Source of the DNA: Cotesia glomerata
Taxonomy: Eukaryota; Arthropoda; Insecta; Hymenoptera; Braconidae
Direction of reading: 5' to 3'
NCBI RefSeq assembly: GCF_020080835.1
Contig: NC_058166.1
Coordinates: 17,261,043 to 17,325,042 of the forward strand
Length of the DNA: 64,000 nucleotides
Shown here in pieces: positions 48,749-61,799 of this stretch (positions within the stretch are counted from its first letter, which is position 1; each line of letters opens with the position of its first letter). The position numbers were made by a program, and so were the translations under genes. The notes below the pieces were generated by a model. That model made no database searches, was not told where the DNA came from, and was given only the letters and a program-made list of their open reading frames with translations.

Positions 48749-50360
48749 GTTATTATTATCTGAATTATTTTTTCAGTCACTGAAAAAAGTTACACTGAGT
48801 AAAAAATTACATCTTTCTCTAATCATAATTGTCAAAACAAATTTTAATTGTTATTTTCACCTAAATTTTCTCTGATGGTATTGAGACTTCATACCGATAA
48901 AATATTATGGTGAAGAAAATAATAATGAAAAATTAGTCATTATCCAACAATTTGGATCGGGTAGTTTGGCTTATAATATTAATCATCCTTGATTTAATAA
49001 ATTTAAAATACCGATCTTCATATATTAAATATACATTATTATTATTATTATTATTAATTATTATTATAATATTATAAGTATAAGATATATCATGTCTTGG
49101 AAGAAATATTGTATGAGGTAATACAATTTTTGGAATTTTTATACCAAATCAATTATAATAAAAAAAAAATATATTTTTTTAAATTCGTACTGGATCTTTT
49201 CCAAACTCAAAACATATTTAATTTTTAGACGAATACCAAGGCCAAGTTCAAAGATGAGCTTAATCGGTCAAGTAGTTAAAAAATTACAGGGTTCAAAAAT
49301 TTTCAAAATCATAAAAATTCATTTTTTGGCAGATTTTTTCGCAAATAACTTTCGAATGAAATAACTTATCAAATTTTTGTAGATTGCATTTCAAAGCCCA
49401 TTAAACGAGCTTCAATTTTCATACCATTTCATTCTCCTAAACTTGAAATAACCTATTCGTCTGTAGGTTTTTAATGAAATTTTACTCTTGCAGCCGTTTT
49501 TTCGATTAATTTGTCCAATATATCTTATAAAAATCTATTTATATTTTTATCCTTATTCTCAATGAATTTTTTTTTTTTTTTTGTAAATAGTCCTAGTAGT
49601 TTTTTTTTTCTATTCATTATAAAATCTACTTCCATTTTTTATAATTATATTTATATATAGACATGCAAAAATTATTATTTTATATCAAACCTGATATTTT
49701 TCAAAATTGAAATAAAATAATTTTAATACAATTGAAATTTTTTACCTCCATTTTTAAAAGCCCGAAAAGAAGAAAATTAAAATTAATTTAGCAGATATTT
49801 GACAAGTTTTTAAATTTTTTAACAGATAAATTATGCCAAAAAATTCACATTAAAATTAGCAGTCACTTGACAATTTTTTTATTTTATTTAACAAAAAAAA
49901 TTTGTTCCAAAAAATTTTTTTTGAAAAATTTCATTCTTAATTTTTTAAAATTTCTATGTCAATTTTTCACCATAATTTATTTGTTTTTTACCATAATTTA
50001 TTTGATATAAAATTCTTAAAATAATTTAATACATGTTAAATTAATTTTCATCAAAAAAATTGACATTTCAAAATTTTAAAAAATAAAAATAATTTTTTTG
50101 AACAAATTTGTTTGTTAAAAAAAAATGAAAAAACAATAAAGTGACAGCTTCGAAATCATAAAAAAATCTTTTTAATGAAAATTAAATTAGCCGACATTTA
50201 AGAATTTTTTTTTACAATAGAAATTATTAAAAAAAAAATTTCATTTGTAAAAAACTTGAAAAACTGGAAGTGCAATTTTAAAAAAATATTTTTGTTCTAA
50301 TTTTTACAATAAAAAAGATAAAAAAAAATTAAAAACGTCGGCTAACTTTATTATTATTTC
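48226..50360. other. Intergenic AT-rich DNA with dispersed repeats
   Basis: Trinucleotide ATT/AAT runs at about 48690-48750 and 49031-49070, poly-T tracts, and GTCGGCTAA-family repeats at about 49780-50360 in both orientations. No gene recognised. Confidence 0.5.
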
Positions 50361-51106
50361 TATTTAATTTATTCAGACTTACTTTTCAGTCCACTTGATT
50401 GTTGGTGTACACAGAAGAGCTTTTACATCAGTATATATCAGTGAGTATCGCGCAATAAAACATAAATTCCCGTATAGTATGTAGTGATACTCGCAACTGT
50501 TGCGCTCTCTTGCCGGGGGTGCGCTCGGGAGTACTCGGGATCATTCGGCTGAGAGTTTCTCCCCTTTGGGCTGTAAGTTGTAGCTGGCCGTTTGCCGTTT
50601 GTCTGGCGTTTTAATTCTAGCTGTGCTCCAGACACAGCTGTGTGTGTAGCCAGTGTCACTGTCTCATGCTTTTTTTTTAATATTTATTGTGCAGTCGTGC
50701 TAGCTAGTGAAAATAGCTACGTCTGGCTCTGAAATAATATTCCTATGGACATGGACATCCATTTTATTATCCACCTAAGATAATAATTACACTTTAAAAC
50801 TAAAATCTCCTCACTAATATTGAATCCCATAACGCAGTTTTTATTTTATTTGTTTTTTTTTTTTTTTTTAAATATTTATCCGTACCACTACACCACAACT
50901 GTCAGTGAGATCCTGAGCACCTTTTTGTACTTGTATCTCTGTGCCGTCTTTAATAATGCATTTTAAGTGGAGTGCTTTTTTTTATTAACTGTCATCGTTC
51001 AATGTCACTTTTTTTCTTCATAAAAAAATCTCTGAAGAAATTTTAATATCAATTTTAAATTAGTGACATGATTAATACTTAAAACTTAAGAAGTTTATTT
51101 TTAAAT
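50361..51106 (+). promoter_or_regulatory. GC-rich island, candidate promoter and 5' leader
   Basis: Composition rises abruptly between 50400 and 50700, with CpGs and two TCAGT initiator-like motifs (about 50429 and 50438), the arthropod initiator consensus. At 51105-51113 an ATG is followed at once by GTGAGT, a strong donor. This could be the 5' end of a + strand gene continuing beyond the Helitrons, possibly to the exon at 61404-61757. All of this is inference. Confidence 0.35.
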
Positions 51107-51442
51107 GGTGAGTTTATTATTTATATTTAGATTTTAAAATATTTAATAATAATAATAATTATAACACACAAAACAAATTAATTAGACTAACGATTAGTTG
51201 ATAAGTTTTAATCGTAGGTGGAAGAACAAAACATTTTATTTAATCAAAGGAGAAATATAATAATGCCGGCTAGTGAGAGAAAACATGCTCTTGGCTCTCG
51301 CATGCTGCCAGTACGATGACATTATTATTATTCTTCTCTCTTTATTCACCGATATTTCATCTTGGTTACTCTCAATTTCGTTCGATAATACTATTCTCGA
51401 TATATAAGTGTACAAACTGGATGTACTAGGTGTATTTATATA
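51107..51442. other. Spacer between the GC-rich island and Helitron copy 10
   Basis: Intergenic or intronic DNA without recognisable features. Confidence 0.4.
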
Positions 51443-53392
51443 TCTATATTATTGAGAGAATAAGCAAAATTTGGTGGCCACTGTATTTATATGACAAAAA
51501 GGGTTTTTATGGGGAAATTTGGTATCGTTGGAAAATTTTTGATATGGAGTTGTGCATTTTAAACGGTTTTATATCATTCTCATTAATTTTCAATTTATGA
51601 TGACAAATATTTAAGTTGCATTAGAAAATTATCCCTATACATAATTAAGAAATTACCTTGTATTTTGTGAACTATTGACATTTTTAAAGATATGAGCTCA
51701 TCCTGATGTTACACTTATCAAGAGCTTTCATTTGAGTACCCACATCAATTTTTTATATATTTATACATATTATATATATGTATATATGAAAAATATGTGA
51801 AAATGCATGTGGGTACTTAAATGAAAGGTCTAGATTAGTGTAACATCAGGATGAGCTTATATCTTTGAAAACGTCAATATTTAAGAAAATACAGTGCAAT
51901 GTAATATTAGTCATTATTAAATGATTAAAAATAACCTTGTATCTCGTGAACTATTGACATTTTTAAAGATATAAGCTCATCCTGATGTTACACTTATCAA
52001 GAGCTTTCATTTGAGTACCCACATCAATTTTTTATATATTTATACATATTATATATATGTATATATGAAAAATATATGAAAATGCATGTGGGTACTTAAA
52101 TGAAAGATCTAGATTAGTGTAACATCAGGATGAGCTTATATCTTTGAAAACGTCAATATTTAAGAAAATACAGTGCAATGTAATAATATTCATTATTAAA
52201 TGATTAAAAATGACCTTGTATCTCGTGAACTATTGACATTTTTAAAGATATAAGCTCATCCCGATGTTATACTCATCGAGACCTTTCATTTGAGTACCCA
52301 CATGTATTTTTCATATATTTATAAATATAATATATGTGTATATATGAAAAATATATGAAAAATTGATGTGGGTACTCAAATGAAAGGGCTTGATGAGTGT
52401 AACATCGAAATGAGCTTATATATTTGAAAACTTCAATATTTAAGAAAATACAGTGCAATGTAATAATAGTCATTATTAAATGATTAAAAATGACCTTGTA
52501 TCTCGTGAACTATTGACATTTTTAAAGATATAAGCTCATCCCGATGTTATACTCATCGAGACCTTTCATTTGAGTACCCACATCAATTTTTCATATATTT
52601 ATAAATATAATATATGTGTATATATGAAAAATATATAAAATATATGAAAAATTGATGTGGGTACTCAAATGAAAGGGCTTGATGAGTGTAACATCGAAAT
52701 GAGCTTATATATTTGAAAACTTCAATATTTAAGCAAGTACAGTGCAATGTATTGAATTATTAAATGATTAAAAATGACCTTGTATCTCGTGAACTATTGA
52801 CATTTTTAAAGATATAAGCTCATCCCGATGTTACACTTATCAAGACCTGTCATTTAAGTACCCACATCAATTTTTCATACATTTATATATTATATATATG
52901 TAAATATGAAAAATATATCAAAAATAAATGCGGGTACTCAAATAAAAACTCTTAATGAGTATAACATCGGAATGAGCTTATATCTTTGAAAACGTCTATA
53001 TTTAAGAAAGTACAGTGTATTGTAATAAAATTCATTATTTAATAATTAAGAAATGACCTCGTATCTCGGGAGCTATTGACATTTTTAAAGATATAAGCTC
53101 ATTACGATGTTACACTCATCGAGACCTTTTATTTGAGTACCCACATCAATATTTCATATATTTATGTATATTATATATATGTATATATGAAAAATATAAA
53201 TAAAATACATGTGGGTACTCAAATGAAAGCTCTTGATGAGTGTAACATCGGGACGAGCTTATATCTTTAAAAACGTCAATAGTTAAGAAAGTACTGTGCA
53301 ATTTAACGAAATTCATTATTTAATAAAGCAAAATTTTATTCATTTATAGTTCACAAGTCACGGCAGTCACATAGTGACTGCAAGGTTGCTAG
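51443..53392 (+). mobile_element. Non-autonomous Helitron, copy 10 (plus), six ~280-bp units
   Basis: A then TCTATATTATTGAGAG at the 5' end; hairpin GCAGTCACATAGTGACTGC, AAGGTTG, CTAG then T at the 3' end. Six palindromic units start (TATTGACATTTTTAAAG) at about 51673, 51952, 52231, 52511, 52795 and 53074, a regular 279-284 bp period, so the array was amplified within this copy. 1950 bp, both ends intact. Confidence 0.92.
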
Positions 53393-54108
53393 TCTATAGT
53401 AAATATACTTCATGCACACTGGAATAAAAAAGAGAGTAAAAGTTAGAGAAAGAAAAAGAGATGGAGATAAAATAATATTAAATATAAAGGAGTGCTCTTC
53501 TTGACGTATAATAACCTGTCACAGCTCAATGATTTTCCTTCCTGTCCTCATTACTCGTAAATCGATTATTATTACTGAAAAACACGAGGTAATTATCAAG
53601 ATAGTGCAAACATGCTGATCTCGCGTTTTAATAAAATAAAGAAGAATATATAGGTATAAATATATGGATAGAAGACTGCACTGTGACCGAGATTCCGCTG
53701 ATTCTTAATAACTGGAAGTTTTAAGTAACAAGTATCCGCTTGATACTCGATACTGCCGTGCTTTATTAAATCTTGCTGGCTGTTATTTAATATATAGCTT
53801 CATAGCTTCACTTCATACTTTATTTGGTTATCTTATTTAAATACAATACAAACGGTATACACCTGTCTTGTCCGTTAGTTTTAATGAACGATACACACCT
53901 GACGGGAGTCACCTCTGATTCTATTGACCGCAGTATCAAAACATCTGAATATTATAAATCTTTATCTTAATCTTTATAACTAAATATTTGCCTGGTGTGC
54001 ATTAATTTTTTTAGCGAGTCTGGGGTTCAAAACACGCAAGCAAACTTTATTTATTTTTTTTATAAATATCTATAGTCTGATCACGTATTGTTCTTATGTG
54101 TATTATTA
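53393..54108. other. Spacer between Helitron copies 10 and 11
   Basis: Mixed composition, no frame or repeat identified. Confidence 0.5.
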
Positions 54109-56963
54109 TCTATATTATTAAGAGAATAAGAAAAATTTTGTGTCCAGGATAGTCATATGATAAAATTGGTTTTTTTAGTGAAATTTATTATGATATTTAG
54201 GTTGCATTCCAAAATGCTTTATCTCTAAATACATAATTAATAAATTGCCTTGTATCTTGTGAACTATTGACATTTTCAAAGATATAAGCTCACCCCGATA
54301 TGACACTCATTAGAACCTTTCATTTGAGTACCTACATCAATTTTTCATATATTTTATATATTTATATATTTCACAAATACCATACATATAAAATATATAA
54401 AAATTGCCATATGGGTACTCAAATGAAAGCTCTTGATGAGTGTAACATCGGGATGAGCTTATATCTTTAAAAACGTCAATAGTTAAGAAATTACATTGTA
54501 TCTTGTCAACTAATGACATTTTTAAGGATATAAGCTCATCCTGACATTATTCTTATCAAGACCTTTCATTTGAGTACCCACATCAATTTTTGATATATTT
54601 ACATATATTAAATATATGTATATATGAAAAATATATCAAAAATGCATGTGGGTATTCAAATGAAAGCTCTTGATGAATGTAACATTGGAATGAGCTTATA
54701 TCTTAAAAAATTTCAATAACTAAGAAATGACATCTTATTTTGTCTACTGATGATATTTTCTACGATATAAGATCATCCTGGAGTTACACTTATCGAGATC
54801 TTTCATTTGAGTACCCACATCAATTTTTCATATATTTTATATATGTATATATATTAAATATATGTATATATGAAAAATATATCAAAAATACATGTGGGTA
54901 CTCAAATGAAAGCTTCTGATGAGTGTAACATCCGAATGAGCTTATATCTTAAAAATTTCAATAATTAAGAAATGACATCTTATTTTGTTTACTGATGATA
55001 TTTTCTACGATATAAGATCATCCTGGAGTTACACTTATCGAGATCTTTCATTTGAGTACCCACATCAATTTTCATATATTTTATATATGTATTAGAGTGG
55101 TCCAAAAAAAAGTTTTTGCCTATCATCTTAAAAGCTTCTCTAAGGTATAAAAAAAATTCCCTTCAAAGCGCAGCTTGATATCTCAATTCTTCATGAAGCT
55201 CAATGAATTTTTATTTTCCCATTTAAATAACACGTAAAAAAATTTTATTTACGTTTTTATCCAGCAATAATACGAAAAAAAATTTTTTTGTATTTTTCGT
55301 CAATTATTCTTGTAGGAAATTTAATTCTCTACAAAAAAGTACTGAGGTAGTTTCTTCGTAATCTTAACGAGTAAAAAGTTATTGAGCTTTAAATACTTGC
55401 ACAAAAAAAATTTGAACGAAGATAGTTTCAAAGCAACTTTTCGAAAACTTTTCGGTAACTGCATGTATTTATTTCAAAATTTATCAAACTAGACTGTTTC
55501 TAATATAATTAACACATGTCTTTTGGTGAAGTATTAACTGTGAATGATGAATAATTTCTCTCATTACAATTTGGATATTTTTTCCTATGAGCAGTGATTT
55601 ATTAAAATTGAACTTGAATTTCATTACGGAATCTGAATCAAGAGCAAGCTAGTACTTCCGGATGTATACCGAATTTAATTTTTTTATTTAAGAAGATGTA
55701 GGACAGGTAGAACAGGTGAATATTTAAATTTTGAACATGATGCTGGGACGCTTTTTGACCGAATGAAAAATCACGAAACTTTGCAGGAGTACGTAAATAG
55801 AAGTCCTTCGTGAATTGATTCTTTTATTTTTAAATTTAATCATTGAAAAAAAAAATGATAAATAAACAAGTAGAGTTAGTGCGGAAAACTGCCTTATCTC
55901 AGGAGTCATCACATATTTAAGTAAATAAGCTTGACTATAAAAAAATTGCTAATAAACATACAACCAATATAATCTTTGAGACTGATTTAATTTTTTGGTT
56001 ATTTCTTATTTTAGTTTATATGACTTATAAGACATAATTATTAAAATGCAGCTAGGTTGAAGTAAAAAACTAATTGTCAACAAAAAATTTAATTTACTAT
56101 ATATCTTCATGTAGGCCGCAAGAGAGTGCTAAAAGTAAATTATCTAGTTTAATTTTTTTAAGCAGTGGTTAGAGTATTTACAAAGTCTGGTAATCTCCTT
56201 CAGTGCATTTAACATGTGGTTCAAATAAACAAACCGATATATTGAATTGTCATTTGTTATCACTGGTCCAGACTGAATGACCGATATCAGACTGTATACT
56301 ATGTTTTTAAGAAAAAAATATAAATGACTTAATCAAATACTTTAAAACAGAAAATGTGATACAACATGGATTCTAAAATCATATCTGATTAAATTTTCTT
56401 TTATTGCGAATATTTAAAGCTTAATAACTTTTTACTTGTTAGGATTACGAAAAAACTACCTTAGTACTTTTTTATAGAGAATTAAATTTCCTACAAGAAT
56501 AATTGACGAAAAATACAAAAAAAAAATTTTTTCGTAGTTTTACCGGATGAAAACGTAAATAAAATTTTTTGATGTGTTATTTAAATGGGAAAATAAAAAT
56601 TCATTGAGCTTCATGAACAATTGAGATATCAAGCTGCGCTTTGGAGAGAATTTTTTTTATACCTTAGAGAAGTTTTTGAAACAGCAGCACTTGAAAGAAA
56701 AAAACAAAATGTTTTTTGGACCACTCTAATATGTATATATATTAAATATATGTATATATGAAAAATATATCAAAAATACATGTGGGTACTCAAATGAAAG
56801 CTTCTGATGAGTGTAACATCCGAATGAGCTTATATCTTTAAAAACGTCAATATTTAAGACAGTACAGTGCAATTTAACAAAAGTTGTTATTTAATAAAGT
56901 AAAATTTTATTTATTTATAGTTCACAAGTCACGGCAGTCACATAGTGATTACAAAGTTGCTAG
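54109..56963 (+). mobile_element. Non-autonomous Helitron, copy 11 (plus), with nested 1.6-kb TIR element
   Basis: A then TCTATATTATTAAGAG at the 5' end. The 3' end has GGCAGTCACATAGTGATTAC (one mutated hairpin arm), AAAGTTG, CTAG then T. The fourth palindromic unit is interrupted by the TIR element at 55095-56726; the unit resumes in register after it. Confidence 0.9.
55095..56726. mobile_element. TA-flanked element with ~330-bp inverted repeats
   Basis: Ends GAGTGGTCCAAAAAA and inverse, TA on each side. Inverted arms extend about 330 bp (for example GCGCAGCTTGATATCTCAAT at about 55170 pairs with 56616-56640) with small differences. The core of about 950 bp has no recognisable transposase. 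It splits a Helitron unit and is therefore younger. The TA target suggests a Tc1/mariner-related element. Confidence 0.85.
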
Positions 56964-57650
56964 TTATTTATTATTAAAATATTATAATCATCGTTTATGT
57001 TTTTAGGCATTCAAAATATCTTGATGGGGATTTTGTTTAAAAGATTGATCTTATTGGTAACTAGAGCGAATTAATGACTCGATTTATGCTGCCAGACAAA
57101 TAAATTTCATCGACCCTATATCCTATTGAATTGATCGTCAGATTAGTACTTGATGGTCTATTAAATATGTATTTATTATTTTCTTTTTTACTCTGTTATT
57201 GTATTGTTTTATTTTTCTATAAAATTATATTAAGTACTAAAATTATTTTCTTTTATTGTAGAAATCTAATTGGAGGGATCTTGATTTTACTCGGTGTAAT
57301 TTTTCGGTTCTGTTTATAACACAAAAATAGTATAAAGAAGTTGACATTATTTTTTTGGAGAGTACGTGACAAAAATAGTAATATAAAACAATAGCCCTGG
57401 GGTAGACGATTACAATTGACCGTTACAAGGTCTGAGGAATTTAGTTTTAAGCTAAATTTTAATATAGTATGAAAACAAAGTCAATTTCATCGTCTTCATT
57501 GATATTTTTAAATCTAAGGATTTTTAACTTCTTTTTTAAGTCTCGAAAAAAAATCTATAAAAATAAAAACACCGGCGCCTTTTAAATATTAAAATATTCA
57601 AGTGTTTTCGTGATTTGGTTGCAGATGTATAGGCTCAAGATTTTTGCCGA
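56964..57650. other. Intergenic, no gene seen
   Basis: A Phe/Leu/Ile-rich frame at 57131-57319 looks like chance in AT-rich DNA. No other signal. Confidence 0.45.
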
Positions 57651-57654
57651 AAAT

Positions 57655-58470
57655 ATTAGTCTTGTAAAAAAAAGTTTTAAATTTAATTTTTTACTAAAAA
57701 TTTCTCTTATAATTTTTTTTATACACTTAATTAAACTTCATAATAAATAATTAAAATTTTCTCAAATTATAAAAATCTTAATTTTTAAATTGCGGCTTTT
57801 TATTGGTCTTAAAAAAAAATTATAAGACATTTTTTTTACAAAATTAAATTTTGAGCAATTTTTAATTAAAAAAAATTTTTTTATGGCTAATATTTCCGGC
57901 GTAATATCAAAAAATTTGATATTATTACTTATTAATTAAAAATGTAAAAAATTAATTTTTTTTCATTAAATTTCTCTTATAATTTTTTTTTAACGACCAA
58001 TTAAAATTCATAATTAATAATTAAAATTTGTTCTAATTATAAAAATCTCAAATTTAAAATTGCGGCTTTTTTATTAGTCTTAAAAAAAAAATTGAAGACA
58101 TTTTTTTTATAAAATTAAATTTTGAAAAATTTTTATCTATAAAATTTTTTTTTACTGCTAACATTTCCGCCGTAATATCAAAAAATTTGATATTAGTATT
58201 TATTAATTGAAAAAATAAAATTTGACATTATAACTAATTAATTAAAAAAGTAAAAAATTAATTTTTTTATAAAGCCAATTAAAATTCATATTGAATAATT
58301 AAAATTTTTTCTAATTATGAAAATCTCAATTTTAAAATTGCGGCTTTTTTATTAATCTTAAAAAAAAATAAGATATTTTTTTACAAAATTAAATTTTGAA
58401 CAATTTTTATTCAAAAATTTTTTCATACGACCAATATTTCCGTCATAATATCAAAAATTGAAAACTAATT
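57655..58470. repeat. ~270-bp tandem repeat, three copies
   Basis: The anchor TTGCGGCTTTTT(A)TT recurs at about 57792, 58062 and 58340 (period 270-278 bp), each followed by a CTTAAAAAAAA run and preceded by TTAAAATTCATA-like sequence. ATTTCCGGCGTAATATCAAA or close variants also recur. A single split unit lies at 34187-34690. Confidence 0.7.
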
Positions 58471-59486
58471 GTTATTTTAAAATTAAGGCAAAAATCCCGA
58501 GCTGATATTTAACCAGCGATAGTTTGCAAGACGTAGAAATAGTAAAAAATTTATAAATCGATGAAGAGTAAAAAAATGCGTGACGTTAATCTTCGTGGCA
58601 CGCGCGCATGACCCAATTGTTGTGATGCGTGAACAATACACGCACAAACTTTATCCCAAATAAAATAGCTAAACGCATATTAATGTACGCTGACACACAC
58701 AGACGTTGGAACATATGACCGCTGTAATATAAGCTGTGAGACATATGTTGATCGTTAACTTGCGAGACCTTGATAAAGAAATCAAGCAAAAGTTGTTTTT
58801 GGCCAATACAACAAAAAAGCAACGAGCATATGCTTGTTTTTATCGGAGCAATTAAAAGAAGTAATGATGATGATGATAGTCTACAATGTACGTCTCTGGG
58901 GATTGTAATGAGAGCAAAAAATGTCAATGAATGCTTAAGAATTAACATACTGTGTATTATGCTATAAAATCACCTTGCAGCGTATTTAATCTAGAGCGTA
59001 ATATTTGCAGATTCATTTTTGTTTGTATGATACTGTCTTGTACAAACACTTTGAAATGTTTGCATTAATTGTCTTTATTGGATCCGAATCCAACTGGTTT
59101 TGTTGTGCCACAATTTAACCACGTGTCTCATCATCTCTTTTACTCTCTTATTTTTTATTCTTTTCTTGATCTGTATCTCGATTAATCTTTCGGCAATGTC
59201 ACATCGGATTCCAAGTATTGATAAACTCTGTAAACAAATTATTACTTACAATAATGTTATTTTTCCAATTTGATTCATCAAATCCTGACAATTATTGTCA
59301 AGTTTGTTATTTTATAAAACAATTCATTTATTGATTCATTTATTGTATTATTAAAGCTCATTTTACCGCAGACATCTTCTTGGCAATGATTTATTGAATC
59401 TTGCTTTCTGGATAGTTATTTAAAGATTCAAGTTCAAATAAAATACGTCTTTATTTATTCTTTTAGTTTAATCAAAAAATTTTGAA
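58471..59486. other. Intergenic, unexplained
   Basis: From about 58560 to 58780 composition is richer and CA/CG-rich, with open frames on both strands (120 codons on the minus, 58586-58948), neither resembling a known protein. Contains one copy of a duplicated segment (59151-59243). Confidence 0.4.
59151..59243 (+). repeat. Direct repeat, copy 1 of 2 (pair with 63908-64000)
   Basis: Nearly identical to the last 93 bases of the window with two substitutions (CAATGTCAC versus CAATGGCAC; TAAACAAA versus TAAGCAAA). The second copy runs off the end, so the full length is unknown. Confidence 0.85.
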
Positions 59487-60845
59487 TCTATATTATTAAG
59501 AGGATAAGAAAAATTTTGTGTCCAGAATAGTCATATGGTTTTTTTAGTGGAATTTAGTGTCATTGCAAAGGTCTTGATTTGAATTTATGACTTTTCAAGG
59601 TTTTATATCATTCTCACCGATAGGCAATTTATTATGATAAGTATTTGCATTCGAAAATGCTCTATTTCTAGATACATAATTAAGAAATGACCTTGTATCT
59701 TGTGAACTATTGACATTTTTGAAGATATAAGCTCATCATGATGTTATACTCATCGAGGCCTTTCATTTGAGTACCCACATCGATTTTTCATATATTTTAT
59801 ATATTTATATATATGTATATATGAAAAGTATATCAAAAATGCATGTGGGTACTCAAATGAAAGCTCTTGATGAGTGTAACATCGGAATGAGCTTATATCT
59901 TTTAAAACGTCAATAATTAAGAAATGACCTTGTATCTTGTGAACTATTGGCATTTTTAAAAATATAAGCTCATTCCGACTTTACACTCATCAAGACCTTT
60001 CATTTGAGTACCCACATTAATTTTTCATATATTTTATATATATATATATATATATAGGTATATATGAAAAATATATCGAAAATGCATGTGGGTACTCAAA
60101 TGAAAAGTCTTGATGAGTGTAACATTGAAATGAGCTCATATCTTTGAAAACATCAATATTTAAGAAAGTACAGTGCAATGTAATAAAAGTCATTATGTAA
60201 TAATTAAGAAATAACCTTGTTTCTCGTGAACTATTGACATTTTTACAGATATAAGCTCACCCTGATGTTACACTCATCAAGACCTTTCATTTGAGTACCT
60301 ACATCAATTTTTCATATATTTATATATATTAAATATATATATGTATATATGAAAAATATATCAAAAATGCAAGTGGGTGCTCAAATAAAAGCTCTTGATG
60401 ATTGTAACATCAGGATGAGCTGATATCTTCAAAAATGTCAATAGTTTATGAGAAACAAGGTCATTTCTTAATTATTAAACAATGACTTTTATTACATTGC
60501 ACTGTGATTTCTTAAATATTGGCGTTTTCAAAGATATAAGCTCATCCCGACATTACACTCATTGAGACCTTTCATTTGAGTACCCACATCAATGTTTCAT
60601 ATATTTTATATATTTATATATATTATATATATGTATATATGAAAAATATATATCAAAAATGCATGTGAGTACTCAAATGAAAGCTCTTGATGAGTGTAAC
60701 AACGAGATGAGCTTATATCTTTAAAAACGTCAATATTTAAGAAAGTACAGTGCAATTTAACAAAAGTCATTTTTTAAAAAATCAAAATTTTCTTTATTTA
60801 TATTTCACAAGTGACGGCAGTCACGTAGTGACTGCAAAGTTATTA
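59487..60845 (+). mobile_element. Non-autonomous Helitron, copy 12 (plus), decayed 3' end
   Basis: A then TCTATATTATTAAGAG at the 5' end, with the full header (CTTGATTTGAATTTATGAC, CATTCTCACCGATAG). The 3' hairpin GCAGTCACGTAGTGACTGC is intact but the terminal GGTTGCTAG has become AGTTATTAT. Four palindromic units. Confidence 0.88.
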
Positions 60846-61403
60846 TTTTTCATTAAAATTTCTATTAAAATTAAACAATTTTCATTTTAATAAAAATTAA
60901 AAAACTGTATTCTATTATAAATTTATCAGTCGCATTATTCTACAGGTTACCAGTTATTATTTAATTACAAACAACAACTTATAACTCAAAGACACGCAGT
61001 TGTAACAATTATCCGTATAACAAACGTTAATTAACGAGTTAAGTAATTATAATTACAAAGATCCATTCGTTATAACAGACTTGTATTTTGAAGCCATAAA
61101 GAATTGCATTCGCGGGTATATGGATTCATCTAGTACATGATGACCTACTGGCTCACTAAAATTCAACGCTTTTTTAAATAAAAAAAAAAACACTAGCTTG
61201 TGAACAGTGTATTGTAAGTCTTTCAGTGTTTACTATCACCATCATTGTAATGTACCTTTTATTTTAGCACTCGCGATAATAAGGTGGATTTAAGTAGTGC
61301 GCCTGGATGAAAGCCTCGAATTTTTTATTGTCATCATGATAAATGATAAGTGAATGTCAACGAGGATAAATGAGTACTAACAAGTGAATTTTATTGTTTT
61401 CAG
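60846..61403. other. Spacer or intron before the exon-like block
   Basis: AT-rich, ending in a pyrimidine-rich tract and CAG acceptor at 61401-61403. No coding frame recognised. Confidence 0.45.
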
Positions 61404-61757
61404 CCCAGTGAATGAGGAGCTAGAGGATTATTATCCAGATTTGGAGACAATAGTGAGGCTGCTAGGTTATAAAGCCTGAACTAACTTCCACAACGCGTCA
61501 CGCGGGTGTGGTAGGTCTATGGGGGGCTCCGCCGCATCAGCACCAGCGGACCCCCTGCTGCAGCTCGAGTCATCACGGGGCCAACTGCTGGAGTTCCCTA
61601 GGTGTCTTAGGACGTACTGGGACGCTGTCCTCGACCTCGAGCTTACCTTCCCCGGGTTTTGGGACCAAACAAATGAAGAGTCCCTCAGGGATCATGAGGC
61701 AGTCTAGCCTCACTAAGCTCGGGTCTATGATTAATACTGCTGTCAATAAGAGAGCTG
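61404..61757 (+). CDS. Exon-like GC-rich block, unidentified gene
   Basis: A clear composition island bounded by TTTTCAG at 61403 and GCTG|GTAAGT at 61758, strong acceptor and donor sites. Two reading choices exist. In one frame PVNEELEDYYPDLETIVRLL runs from the acceptor to a TGA at about 61478-61480, and the same frame reopens from the ATG at 61514 to a TAG near 61705. In another frame it is open from about 61466 (after a possible internal acceptor) to the donor, Ser-rich, ending RQSSLTKLGSMINTAVNKRAG. The second fits a spliced disordered protein better since it reads through the donor. I do not recognise either product. Confidence 0.5.
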
Positions 61758-61799
61758 GTAAGTTTTAGAATTAAAATACAATTTAAAAAAAATAAAAAA

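Noticed and set aside
58586..58948. 120-codon minus-strand frame
   Set aside because: No recognisable domain, no codon signature, and an overlapping frame on the other strand; most likely chance in a GC-richer patch.
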